Shown: positions 23,885-35,649 of the stretch, in pieces
Layout of the letters: each line of letters begins with the position of its first letter
Numbering within the stretch: position 1 is the stretch's first letter
Assembly: GCA_026874595.1 (NCBI GenBank)
Contig: CM049306.1
Span: forward strand, 30,061,519-30,125,518
Length of the DNA stretch: 64,000 bases
Direction: 5' to 3'
From: Sipunculus nudus
Taxonomy: Eukaryota; Annelida; Sipuncula; Golfingiida; Sipunculidae
Translations under genes and position numbers: made by a program
The notes under the pieces: model-generated
Databases searched by the model: none
Told to the model about the DNA's origin: nothing
The model's input: the letters and a program-made list of their open reading frames with translations, nothing else

Positions 23885-25170
23885 GATATTTGTGAACACC
23901 AAAGGGACTCGAGTGCATGCAACTGAAACAGCAAAACTGATAAGAATATCCAGGCTGTATGAAGGTCACGTCAAGTGGCTACATCAAGAAGAATGTCCTG
24001 TTTAATATAATGTCTGACGGGTGTATATGGTTGAAAATGTCAAGTCATATAATACAAATACTTATAGACAGTGCTTCTTCTGTGCAAGGAAAAGAATAAA
24101 CTTACTGCTTAAATTGTAAATATATGTTGTATACCTTATGTTTAATTTTACCATATATTCAAATTTACGATAAAAAAAGGAGAGTTGACAAGAGAAAGCA
24201 TCCTTGTATTGTTTTGAATTATCAGAAATCACATATACAGCTATTTAATTATCAAAACCTATCATAGGAAAACCGTTATCGAAAGCAGTGCATATTTGTG
24301 AAAATACAAATTCTCCAAAGTTTTAGTTTTATATATGCAGTTTTTAATGTCATTTTAATGATGTCTTGCATCTCTCGGAACAAATATACGGGGATCGGGG
24401 TGGGATAGGGAAATACAAGCATCCCCCCCCCCCACTGTTAAAACTTTGCGTGTGAAGAGGAGACATTTTTTCCACATATTCCCCAAAAGCCTAAAAAAAG
24501 GGTAACCTCAACGAATAAAGGTCTTAACCACGATGGAGAGGAATAAATATTTTTGTATTACTTTCTACACTGCTAGCTATTTTATGCAATGTTTGCCAGG
24601 CCTGAGAAACCACGGCGCTGATAAGATATACATTCTGTATGCAGCTCGGGTCAAGTGGTTAACCTCGCGCTATTTTTGCCTGCTATAGGAGCATCGTGGA
24701 TTAGTGACTGTACATTTGTGAATGTTCCTTGATGACGATCTTCAATTCGGATCGTGGGCTGAATCCACACCAAAATCTGATCATTTCTCAAATGGCTCAT
24801 TCCCAAAATGCTCTGAAAATTTTCATGAGATTCCGTTTATGACTGCGTGAGTTATGTTTTTGAACAAACACACAAACGCACACACACGCGAACGGAGACG
24901 AACGCATACCCTCTTGGTGGGAACAAAACGGGGATGAACGCATATACCCTCCTGGAGTAGGCCATAAAAGCCTTAACACCATTGAAGAAGAAACAAAGAA
25001 ATATATTTATAGATATATCACTCGGTTCACTTCTGGTGCTTGTCCAGACTGTTTCAGAAGATGTTTGTGAAAGCCCGAGGGACTTAATCCTCACTGAAAC
25101 AGCAGCGGCGATAAAAAATATCCATTCCGTATGTAGGTCGCGTCAAGTGGCTACATCAAGAGCAGAGGGA
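23885..25170 (+). repeat. Three diverged copies of a ~110-bp module
   Basis: Copies at about 23885-23995, 24580-24665 and 25060-25170 share, in order, a GATnTTTGTGAA-like start, a GATAAGAATATCCA-like middle and GTCAAGTGGCTACATCAAG (last copy and first copy) or its variant. They are in the same orientation with unequal spacing (about 690 and 480 bp). Copies one and three could be read in a common frame (RSRQVATSR), but copy one has stops. They may be parts of a dispersed element or old segmental duplications. Confidence 0.6.
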
Positions 25171-25712
25171 TGCCGAAGACGACCTTACAGACAGCACGCT
25201 GAGATAATCCAAGTCTCTGGAGGTTACAAAAGTACCCTCATCTTGTCTGCCTGGTGTCTTAATAAGAACCTATACACGGCGTAAAAGTTGTAAATAACCC
25301 GCTATTGACATCATAACAGGTTTGATTGCTGGCATTTATGACAGAAAATTCGATTCCAGTGTCCGTTTCGTGTACTCCTTTGCCAGGTCAGGTCAGGGAA
25401 ATATTTCAAAGTTTGTCTTTTATGTTTTAAATTGAAGAATAAAAGAAAAAAAAGCGTGTGTATGTACAGAGTACGTCTTTTCTTACCAGAATTATGTTAA
25501 TTATAAAACCCTGGGATTTGTAAAGAAGTGTGACAGAGTGACAGTATCGTTATCACCAGATTTCCTCAAGTAAAAATGACAAAACGTCAGCTCTGGCATC
25601 GGGAACATTTGACTAATATGAACAATATATATTACATTGCCAGATAAAGATTAAACCAGCAAATTCGTGGAATTAATGTCCCCCGCTTTGGAATCTTGTT
25701 GTTTTTCATGCT

Positions 25713-26894
25713 TGGTAAAGGACGGACAGACAGAGTGACAGACATGGAGAAGCCAGACACTCCAAACAAATCCCAACCAGGGTATGCATGTGAGCAATCA
25801 CTGACCAAAATTTGAATGAAATCGGATAATATTTAGGAAAGTTATCCCACAGAAACAAAAACCTGACAGAGTGACAGACAGACCGACAGACAGAAGCCAG
25901 ACACTTCAAAACAAATCCAAACCAAGGTAAGCATGAGAGCAATCACTGACCAAAATTTGAATGACATCGGATAATATTCAGAAAAGATATAGCAGGGAAA
26001 CGAAAACCTGACAGACGGACAGACAAAGTGACAGACAGACAGAGAAAAGCCAGACACTCCAAAACTAATCCCAACCAAGGTATGCATGAGAGCAATGTCT
26101 GACCAAAATTTGAATGAAATCAGATAATATTTAGGAAAGTTATCGCACGGAAATGAAAATCTGACGGACTGACAAACAGGGTGACAGACAGACAGGCAGA
26201 CAGACAGATGCCAGACACTCCAAAACCAATCCCAACCATAGTAAGCATGAGATCAATCACTGACCAAAAATTTGAATGAAATCAGATAATATTTAGGAAA
26301 GTAATGGCACAGACACGAAAACCTGATAAACGGACAGACAGAGTGACACACAGACAGACAGAAGCCAGACACTTCAAAACCAATCCGAACCAAGGTAAGC
26401 ATAAGAGCAATGACTGACCAAAATTTGAATGAAATCAGATAATATTTAATAAAGTTATCGCATGGAAATGAAAACCCTACAGACAGACAGAAAAAGTGAC
26501 AGATATACAGACAGACAGAAGCCAGACACTGCAAAACAAATCCCAACCAAGGTAAGCATGACAGCAATCACTGACCAAATTTGAAAGAAATCGGATAATA
26601 TTTAGGAAAGTTATCGCACGGAAACGAAAACCTGACAGACAGACAGACAAAGTGACAGACAGACAGACAGGCAGAAGCCAGACACTTCAAAACCAATCCA
26701 AACCAAGGTAAGCATGAGGGCAATCACAAGTAATGGCACAGACACGAAAACCTGACAGACGGACAGACAGAGTGACAGACAGACAGAAGCCAGACACTCC
26801 AAAACCTATCCCAACCAAGGTAAGCATAAGAGCAATGACTGACCAAAATTTGAATGAAATAGGATAATATTTAAGAAAGTTATCGCACGGAAAC
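25713..26894 (-). repeat. Tandem array, 8 units of about 144-161 bp
   Basis: GCCAGACAC recurs at about 25752, 25896, 26049, 26210, 26364, 26521, 26677 and 26789, so spacing is 144 to 161 bp with one shortened unit of 112 bp. On the minus strand each unit is a variable (CTGT/CCGT) tract followed by AGGTTTTCGTTTCCGTGCGA, a TTATCCGATTTCATTCAAAT-like segment and a constant stretch ending at the next tract. Length differences come mainly from the GACA tract. Long minus-strand frames such as CLSVCLSLCLSV arise only from the array. Confidence 0.9.
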
Positions 26895-28513
26895 GTGTGA
26901 GCCCTGTAGGGTTTATGTTATCCCGACTCACTGGTCTTCCATGTCTTACCGTGTGAGCCCTGTAGGGTATATGTTATCCCACATGTCTTGTCTTCTATGT
27001 CTGATCGTGGAGGCCTGTAGGGTATATGTTATCTCACCTCACTGGTCTTCTATGTCTGACCGTGTGAGGCCTGTAGGATATATGTTATCCCACCTCACTG
27101 GTTTTCTTTGTCTCATCGTGTGAGGCCTGTAGGGTATATGTTATCCCAATTCACTGGTCTTCCATGTCTGACCGTGTGAGTCCTGTAGGGTATATGTTAT
27201 CCCACCTCACTGGTCTTCTATGTCTGACCGTGTGAGGCCTGTAGGGTATATGTTATCCCACCTCACTGGTCTACTATGTCTGACCGTGTGAGGCCTGTAG
27301 GGTATATGTTATCCCACCTCACTGTTCTTCTATGTCTGACCGTGTGTGGCCTGTAGGGTATATGTTATCCCACCTCACTGGTCTTCTATGTCTGACCGTG
27401 TGAGGCCTGTAGGGTATATGTTATCCAACCTCACTGGTCTACTATGTCTGACCGTGTGAGGCCTGTAGGGTATATGTTATCCCACCTCACTGGTCTTCTA
27501 TGTCTGACCGTGTGAGGCCTGTAGGGTATATGTTATCCCACCTCACTGGTCTCCTATGTCTGACCGTGTGAGGCCTGTAGGGTATATGTTATCCCATCCT
27601 CACTGGTCTTCTATGTCTGACCTCGTGAGGCCTGTAGGGTATATGTTATTCCACCTCACTGGTCTTCTATGTCTGACCGTGTGAGGCCTGTAGGGTATAT
27701 GTTATCCCACCTCACTGGTCTTCTATGTCTGACCGTGTGAGGCCTGTAGGGTATATGTTATCCCACCTCACTGGTCTACTATGTCTGACCGTGTGAGGCC
27801 TGTAGGGTATATGTTATCCCACCTCACTGGTCTTCTATGTCTGACCGTGTGAGGCCTGTAGGGTATATGTTATCCCACATCACTGGTCTACTATGTCTGA
27901 CCGTGTGAGGCCTGTAGGGTATATGTTATCCCAATTCACTGGTCTTCTATGTCTGACCGTGTGAGGCCTGTAGGGTATATGTTATCTCACCTCACTGGTC
28001 TTCTATGTCTGACCGTGTGAGGCCTGTTGGGTATATGTTATCCCACCTCACTGGTCTCATATGTCTGACCGTGTGAGGCCTGTTGGGTATATGTTATCCT
28101 ATCTCACCGGTCTTCTATGTCTGACCGTGTGAGTCCTGTAGGGTATATGTTATCCCACCTCACTTGTCTTCTATGTCTGACCGTGTGAGGCCTGTAGGGT
28201 ATATGTTATCCCACCTCACCGGTCTTCTATGTCTGACCGTGTGAGGCCTGTAGGATATATGTTATCCCACCTCACTGGTCTTCTATGTCTGACCGTGTGA
28301 GGCCTGTAGGGTATATGTTATCCCACCTCACTGGTCTTCTATGTCTGACCGTGTGAGCCCTGTTGGGTATATGTTCTTACGCCTCACTGGTCTTCTATGT
28401 CTGACCGTGTGAGGCTTGTTGGGTATATGTTCTTCCGCCTCACCGGTCTTCTATGTCTGACCGTGTGAGGATTGTTGGGTATATGTTCTTCCACCTCACC
28501 GGTCTTCTATGTA
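26895..28513. repeat. 56-bp minisatellite, about 29 copies
   Basis: The unit begins GTGTGAGGCCTGTAGGGTAT, continues through TTATCCCACCTCACTGGTCT and ends TATGTCTGACC. Consecutive copies start exactly 56 bp apart (for example GTAGGGT at 27185, 27241, 27297). Copies are highly alike in the centre. The final three (about 28350-28513) carry a shared variant with GTTGGGTATATGTTCTT and CACC, so the array grew from the middle and its edges are older. There are no unique spacers and the unit is not a multiple of three, so it is neither a CRISPR array nor a coding repeat. Confidence 0.97.
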
Positions 28514-28894
28514 TGCAATCCAGTCTGCTGGCGTTCTTTACACCGCTGATTGATAGATGATGCTTGTTCTCCTCTTTAGTCAAAACAACCTCCCCGGTCC
28601 TACATGATCTGAATTGATTTACCGAGTGGTCCGTGCTTCAGAGCTTTCCATCTGTTCAGCTGAATGTAAAATAAGGTGGATAAAAGCTTCTCCGGCAATT
28701 GTATTGCGGAGCTGGTGTTCTCAGGTTGGAGAATACTGATAGATTACCACGTACTCACAGCGCCTTTGTCCAGGTAACATTAAGGTAATGAACTAGAAAT
28801 AACAAAGGCTGGATTGATATGAAATCCTTCCGGATATATAACACCAACATGGGATGTTTTCTGTCACTGTGTTTGTCAGTGTCACACACATTGG

Positions 28895-29285
28895 TACTGG
28901 GGCTGGGTATCCGTCTGCCTATTTAGGTACAATATGCAATGCACTCAATTCGATACCCCATACGTATTGATACGGTTCATTTTTCTTATTTTCTTAATAA
29001 AAGCTCCGAGGATAAAATGTTTCTTATTTTTTTAATATACAGCATATCTATTATGTTCTGCATTTATGGCAAGTTATTTGTCTTGCGAAGTTAAAGTAAC
29101 AAATATAAAGACACTACAGCTTTGTAAGTAGTCAAGGTAACAGTAAAAGTTTGGCTTGTATCCATGTTTGTTAGCAGCCATTGTTTTTTTTTTCTTGAAA
29201 CGAACGACACAGTTTGCAAAGCGAATCGGTTACCGTATCGATTCGTATCGATATATCGGTAAATTGATATAGCCGTAACTAACAC
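28895..29285. mobile_element. Possible decayed hAT-type non-autonomous element
   Basis: GGGGCTGGGTATCC at the left and runs of GTATCGAT, CGATACGG and ATATCGG inside resemble the GGGCTGGGTATCGATAC ends and interior common to hAT MITEs. The right end is poorly matched and no target duplication is clear. Confidence 0.3.
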
Positions 29286-29637
29286 AGAGACTCACGTTCA
29301 GAAAAGCGCCGTTGTTTTGTAGCCTACTAAAAAAGCACAGTGGCATTATGTATATTTTGGCCGCCATATAGTTCAGTTTTAGAATGTACAAATAACAGAG
29401 CATGCACTTGTTTTAGCCTTAGAACTGGTTCACCAATCAATGTTGCGCGAGGTATCAGTATCCATAATTTCCCAGACTGGTCGAACTTAAGCTATCATCT
29501 ACAAAGAGAGTTATCGAACTTAATGCAAACAAGTACTGTTACAAATCTGGATTTCTGTACTTCAGTGACGGTTACCTCGCCACCTCATCTCGCCACCTCA
29601 CCACTCCCGTTTACACAAACATTCTACTGTCAGTAGC

Positions 29638-30000
29638 TTCATATTCGCGAGGTAAAATTTTCGCGATTTTCACTTTTGACTGTTTCGAGAGTGTTTAATT
29701 TTCGCGATCTCGTCGCAGAGTAAAATACACAGATTATATCCTTTCTTAAATATACTAATTACTGAATATAATATGCGTACTACACCAATATTTAGTTTAC
29801 GGGTAACATAAAATGTATGTTATAATTTATAATTAATAATTTTTTGCCATTCAACTTTCGATGTTATAGATACATAAAGGGTCTACAGTATGAATGACTG
29901 CTAAACTGTGCTGGTCAAGCGTCATATTCACGAACTATTTATTTTGACAATTTCCCTATTTGAAACCCTCGCGAACAAAACACCAGCCACGGTAATTTGT
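29638..30000. repeat. TTCGCGA-family dispersed repeat, copy 1
   Basis: The left edge has CATATTCGCGAGG and TTTTCGCGATTTTC; the right edge has CATATTCACGAAC and CCCTCGCGAAC in inverted sense. CpG-rich ends around an AT-rich interior contrast with the CpG-poor surroundings. A second copy lies at about 35298-35632. Confidence 0.55.
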
Positions 30001-30884
30001 TTATATATCTATTTTTTTTTGCATATACATAGTTCATTGCACGCACGTTGTAGACAGACTGCTTAGAAAACTGGTATCGTCGTTGGGACGGAGCCACGGT
30101 TGGTCCGGGTAATGGAAATGTAGCATGTGTTCAGAAGATTCATCACCTCATAACATCCATTGTCTTTTATTCGGTGTGCTAACATTACCGGTAGCTGGCA
30201 TGTTCCCAATATTTGTTTAAAGTGCATTGTTTTGACTTTAGGACGCTTCCACATACGCTACGGTAGCTTCCACGGGTTTAAATTCCAGTGACTTGTAATA
30301 TACAGGCTACAATGGAAATGGAAAGCACATTAAGTTTGCTTACGTCCGGCGCACAGTATTTGTAACTTATCGACGTTTTGCACAGTTTCTTCATGGATAA
30401 AGCCTATCATGTCTACTTCAAAAGCATGCGCACTGCGCGTGTTTTAACGACGGTCTGCTGGGTCCGAGTCAGCTGACCTGTTGCCATGAGTTACGAAAGG
30501 GAAAGCCTGATGACTATAATATGATATTGCTTTCTACAGGTACCCCACCCTAGTACTTTTTGATGGAAAAGCTTCAGTGGTTAAGTTATGACTTGAATTA
30601 TATATCGGGTTATATATATGCTGTAGGAATTTGTTGTAAAATCAAGTACGATGACTGAAAGAAAAGAGCAATGACCGATTAATAATTGATTGTTTTATTG
30701 TTCCTTCTGTTTTTCCTGAAATCTGCGGTATACAGAGTTCTAACTATAATTTTGACTGAGTGAATTCGGTTTCAGTTTTAATGCTGTTAAAACAGCTTTC
30801 TAATCCGTCCTGTTTTCCTCATTTTATGTGTCACAGAGATAGATATTTTCTGAAAATAAAACTTCTTTGCATGTGCATACATAA

Positions 30885-30950
30885 TCGACTTCGATTATGC
30901 AAAGATGCAACCAATTTCAATCGATTTTGAAAAAAAAATCACAGATATAA
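30885..30950. repeat. AATCGA-rich palindromic patch
   Basis: ATAATCGA-CT-TCGATTAT (about 30888-30905) is an 8-bp-arm palindrome, followed by AATCGATTTTG and ATAATCGATTTATT. Such text is typical of hAT-like MITE interiors, but ends are not visible. Confidence 0.3.
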
Positions 30951-30999
30951 TCGATTTATTGGCACACCACAATATATAATATATTAAAAACGTATATTC

Positions 31000-33900
31000 G
31001 TATTTATGTGTGGTCTTTGAGGAATAATCGGCATATACTTTAAAATGATTAACACCAGGTCTTTAGCGCTGTACCTGTAAATAACACAAGTACACAGATC
31101 TACAACATAACATACATACCTGCGTGGCACGAAGGTTAGTTCAGTTGATACACTGCGTTACTTCAATCTTGTTAGTCACTGATAAGAGTTATTTCCAACT
31201 AACAGCATCAGTTGTCTAAATGTACAGACGATGTGTCAACCTACACAAATATTGGTTTATCCCGAGGCGGAATTTGCATATAAGACAACTCAATTATCGG
31301 TGGTTTGTATCCTGCCGGTTACGCACCCTAACTACTAAATCCCATTATTGATTTGCATACTCCTGCAGCTTTTGGATGCTGGTTTGACCGTGCAGCTATA
31401 GGCCTGCAACAGCTTCTGAAACAGCCGAGCCTACACTGGATCAGCTGGGAGAGTCCGGAGGTATTTAGGTGTAGTTGCGCCCGGTTGAATAATACGTGTA
31501 TTCACTGCTGTTCTGGGGATAAAAACCTTTCCCCGCCAGCCACCTCAAGCTATTAACCAGCCAAAGAATCCAGTGACCCGCTGGCGCAGCCTGGGAGTTA
31601 TAGAGTAACACGCAGATTACAAGCTGACAACAGGTACACGCTCCCCCTAACTTATACCGACTCTTTGCTTGCTTTCTGTTGTAGAGTCCACCTTGTACCA
31701 TCTGTTATCGATCACACTGCCCTCTGGTGGCGAGAAATCCCGCTGCGTTTCCTGGAAGCCAGCCCTACAATTGGTACGTCCGTGGTGGAATCAAAATATA
31801 CAAGGCCTCACCTGTAATAATATTATATTGCTGTTGAGTGATTCGGATTATTGTTTTTCCATCTACCTGAATCCATGTTAATAGTACTCAGTGTTTTCTG
31901 TAAACCACCGGCCTTGAAGACCAATACCTCAAAATGATACAAAACAAAATAAGTAATAGCTCATCGTCCTCCAGACTCAGTCTGGATCGCAGGTATTATT
32001 TATTTGGAAGTACATTCCTTGAACTTCAACCTATTTGCAATATGTTTTGGACAGATTTATCAGAGGTAGGTCTTTAAATTTTTATGGTGATCCTTTATTC
32101 TTGAAAGTTAATTTAGTTTTGAAATTTAGAAATGTGCAACTGTTGAACAAGCCTAAGGAGGTGGATAACGTGGTTTGGCTCAAAACGTAATAGCAAATAG
32201 ATTTAAAGAGGGACCGGTTAAGATAAAGATGCTTTCAGAAATTTACATGATTATACATGTGTTATGTTAAGTTGATGATTATTTTAATCTAAATAACCTT
32301 TTCTGAATGTGGTATAAATAGTATCTGTTCCTGTTGGCATGTATGCCATAACAAGACACATGCCGCAATGGAACGTTTTTGGTCGACATGCGGATGGAAC
32401 GTAATGTTTCTTTGATCGATATTAATGACCCATTGTGAATGTTAAGTTTAGGGTCGCGAGGTCTCTGTCTCAATCTGGCTCATCTTGATCTTGTTTTGAT
32501 TTTTTTGTCGGTTTTAGACCTCCCTGGTCTAGCTATAGGTCTTGCTCTAAGAATGTTGTTCCTCTTAATCTCGCAGATGGAACGTTTGTTGTAGTTCAGG
32601 CCTCGGTAGAGCTGCCTTTATGGATATTAAATTAGCACGATCGTCCTAATTGGAATACATGATAACTCGTAAAATTACAATTACATGAGCAAAAATGCCC
32701 CTTATATCTATTAAGATGCCTTATGATATAATGTCTGATGATAGTTTATAAATTTCCCCCAAAGGAATGAAAATGTGCAATGTGTATTCGGTAGCAACCA
32801 TAAAAAAATACAAAAGTATGGTACCGACTCTTTGGGAAAAACACACAAAGGAAAAATAAAAAAGTTAATCCTACTGCCTTTAAGGTATTGGCCTCTCTAC
32901 TGAACCGAACTAAATTAACAAAGAAAAGTGCAAATTGTGGAAGGCAACATAGTTATTACATTGGATGATACCTATTGCAAAATTAGATGATTTCTTCACC
33001 AGCACCATTCTACAAAAAGTCCATGCCTGATTCTTTGAAGCGCTCACAGAGTTAATGAAGGGACACCACTAAATTTAATTGGCTCGTTTGGTGCACATTC
33101 TGTCCCTGGAAAATACTCTTTGGGTACACATATTTCGCCGCCAAGAATATATTCCTCTTGGAAGAGAGAACTTCAACATGCAGGGAAATGACTCCCCGGT
33201 CACCAGTGTGCTTGTTAATATTGCCACTTTTTACAGTGTTTGTTCTTCTTTGCCTTTTTCGAGTGTTTAAGGTATCCTGTTTGGCGGCAATTTAGGGTGT
33301 TTATGGTATCCCGCATGGCAGTCATTTTGCCTGCCATCAAAGTGGTCGTGACCCTTATACTGTTCTCCATGACGCTGCAACAAAGGTAGTCGTTAACATT
33401 AAAAGATAAAAAGGAAGAATAAAGATTTTATGCTTTACCTAAATCCTCGTCTTCCCTGCTTAGTATAAAAACATTTACCACATAATAACACTATATTAAA
33501 AATTGGTTTCTCGGTCCTTCAACTTATTTCACACTCACACATCACAGATTTTGTTTCCTCTGCTTGCTAACCCCGTGCGAGGTTGTACAGCGAAGAGTGG
33601 AGCAAGACCTGATATTGCTTTCCACTCTCCATGAGCTAGGCGTGTTTGAATTGTGTCCACGTGATATCCGAAAAGACATTAATTCGTGTCTAGCATTAAA
33701 TTATTCTAAGTACAGAGCTGGTCCGTCCATAACCCAACCTAAAGAGATATTTTGAGTATTTTGTCAGGTTTGTTTCTGCATAACAGTGGGGCCCATTTTA
33801 ATTATTTTAATTATTTTAATTATCAAGTATTTATTATCACGTACTAGTCAGCACAGTATGGCTCAGTTATCTCTTTTATTTTACAGAATCAGGAAGGTAT

Positions 33901-34000
33901 CACACCACTAATGATTACTTATTAAACGCTTGAATTTGTTATGTTAGACATATACACATGGACAGTGCATCTCTTCTGTAAGTGCACAGTGTATGTTGGG
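31000..34000. other. Non-coding stretch
   Basis: No supported gene. The most notable part is a GC-richer patch at about 31350-31790 with GGGGATAAAAACC (about 31515-31527) followed by a GT...AG interval (31632-31684) that has a branch-like CCCTAAC. The frame at 33564-33755 has only a TTG start and no known family. Confidence 0.4.
31717..31731 (-). promoter_or_regulatory. CTCF-like motif
   Basis: CTGCCCTCTGGTGGC; its reverse complement GCCACCAGAGGGCAG agrees with the CTCF core consensus as known from vertebrates and largely kept in bilaterians. It is a single motif and its use here is unproven. Confidence 0.35.
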
Positions 34001-34001
34001 G

Positions 34002-34002
<1 letters not shown>

Positions 34003-34062
<60 letters not shown>

Positions 34063-34206
34063 ATATATACACACACACATATATATAGCGAGAGAGAGAG
34101 AAAGAGATAGAGATATATATATATATGATAGATAGATAGATATATACACACATATATATATATATATATACATATATAAATATACTTATTCCAATTACAA
34201 ATTTAT

Positions 34207-34264
<58 letters not shown>
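34003..34264. repeat. Compound (TA)n/(CA)n/(GA)n/(GATA)n microsatellite
   Basis: TA runs are interrupted by ACACACAC, GAGAGAGA and a short GATA tract. Tyr-Ile frames on both strands are artefacts. Confidence 0.95.
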
Positions 34265-34267
<3 letters not shown>

Positions 34268-34727
34268 ATATACAAATATAAACAAGCGCTGGCCATGAGA
34301 GGAAGAAAAAAGAAAGATGTTAATGTAAATATTTTATGCAGACCCAGTCTGGGACAGGTGCATGCCATAAGTACATGTCACCACAGTTAAATAATTTGTA
34401 TGTGTTGCTGCTGTTATAGAAACAAGTAAGCAGATGTGGCGCCACAGGGCTTCTCTGACATATTCATTATTAAACAGTCAACTTATTCTGCGCAGTAGCC
34501 CTGACTGTTCCTCAACCTTTTCATTTTCTTCAAATGGAAACCATGTCTGTACCGGAAACATCGCGTGATTCATTTCACCTGCCTGTTTATTTTGCACACC
34601 GAAGATCACGTGACATAGGGTCGTTTGTTATGTAAATAGGCCTGAATGCGACAGTCTGATATTTAATTACGTGTGCCGCTCTTTGTGTCATAATTTACAT
34701 AATCCTTTTTTGACAAGGATTATTTCA

Positions 34728-34940
34728 GGCAACTGGACAACTACCCCCGGACAATTACCGCCCCCCCCCCGCAAATAACCCCTGACAACAATCCTCGAGA
34801 CAATTACCCCCCGCGAAAATGACCCCCAGACAATTACCCCCGGTCAATAACAACCAAGACATTTACCCCACGGACAATTACCTGTACGTAATTGTCTTGG
34901 TGGGTTATTGTCACGGAGGGTAATTGTCTCGCGGGAAAGA
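34728..34940. repeat. GACAATTACC-type repeat cluster
   Basis: GGACAATTACC or GACAATTACCCCC occurs about five times on the plus strand, then in inverted form (GTAATTGTCTTGG, GGTAATTGTCTCG). The switch is near 34890 at TGTACGTAATTGTC. The cluster can fold as an imperfect hairpin. It includes a C homopolymer at 34761-34770. Confidence 0.65.
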
Positions 34941-35297
34941 AAGAAAGAAAAAAAAAAGAAAATAAAGCTTCGCTCGGAAAGAAAGCTCCGCTCGGAAATA
35001 CCATAAATTTCAGGTAAAATACGCTGATGTTGGATACAATCATAATTATGGATAATCCCTGTCAATTCATTTATCCCACATTAAAATTGGTCCTTAAATT
35101 ATTTTAACCAATTTTTAATCGGTTCATATACGTGGGTAGGGGATATCTGCACAAAATGTAAAGAAAATATATGTGTCACAATTTTCGGCAGTTGTCTTCA
35201 GTTTTAATCGCAGCCTTTGCTATCTATTCTCTTTGAAAACTAACAATAAGTGAAATTGGCGGACCATTTTTAGCTGAGACTTGGATACTGTGGTTGG

Positions 35298-35632
35298 CTT
35301 CATATTCCCGACTTTTCAGTGTTTCGCGAGGGGTCCATTTTCGCGAACTCACTAACAATGGATACTATTATCAGATGAATTACTTATATCAAATATTATG
35401 CGCGCAAATTCTTACTTATTGAAATGGGACCCCAGGGGAATTGTTGTTCATTAATGGTAGACATTTGAAAGATAATTTATTAAAATATCAATTTTTGAAC
35501 AAACAAGATCTATTATTATTTATAATATATATCAATATTTCACCTTTCAACCTGATTTCTCATTCACGATTATTTTTAATTTGGCGACAATTCTCCTTTC
35601 ACAAAATCGTGAATTTGAATTTGCAAGAGAAA
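35298..35632. repeat. TTCGCGA-family dispersed repeat, copy 2
   Basis: It shares CATATTC, TTCGCGAGG and TTTTCGCGAAC at the left and ATTCACGATT and ATCGTGAATTTG at the right with the copy at 29638-30000. The interiors share an ATTACT...ATATTATGCG segment. Confidence 0.55.
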
Positions 35633-35649
35633 GACAGTCGCAGTATCGA

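Noticed and set aside
25706-26802. Series of Cys/Ser/Leu-rich minus-strand frames
   Set aside because: All arise from GACA tracts in the tandem array and change frame as the unit length changes.
26895-28513. CRISPR-like array
   Set aside because: Regularly spaced repeats, but adjoining units are contiguous with no unique spacers, and the genome is eukaryotic. It is a minisatellite. The same holds for 47481-48303 and 52245-52540.
29340-29636. 98-codon frame
   Set aside because: Only a GTG start, no upstream ATG in frame, and its end meets the TTCGCGA repeat.
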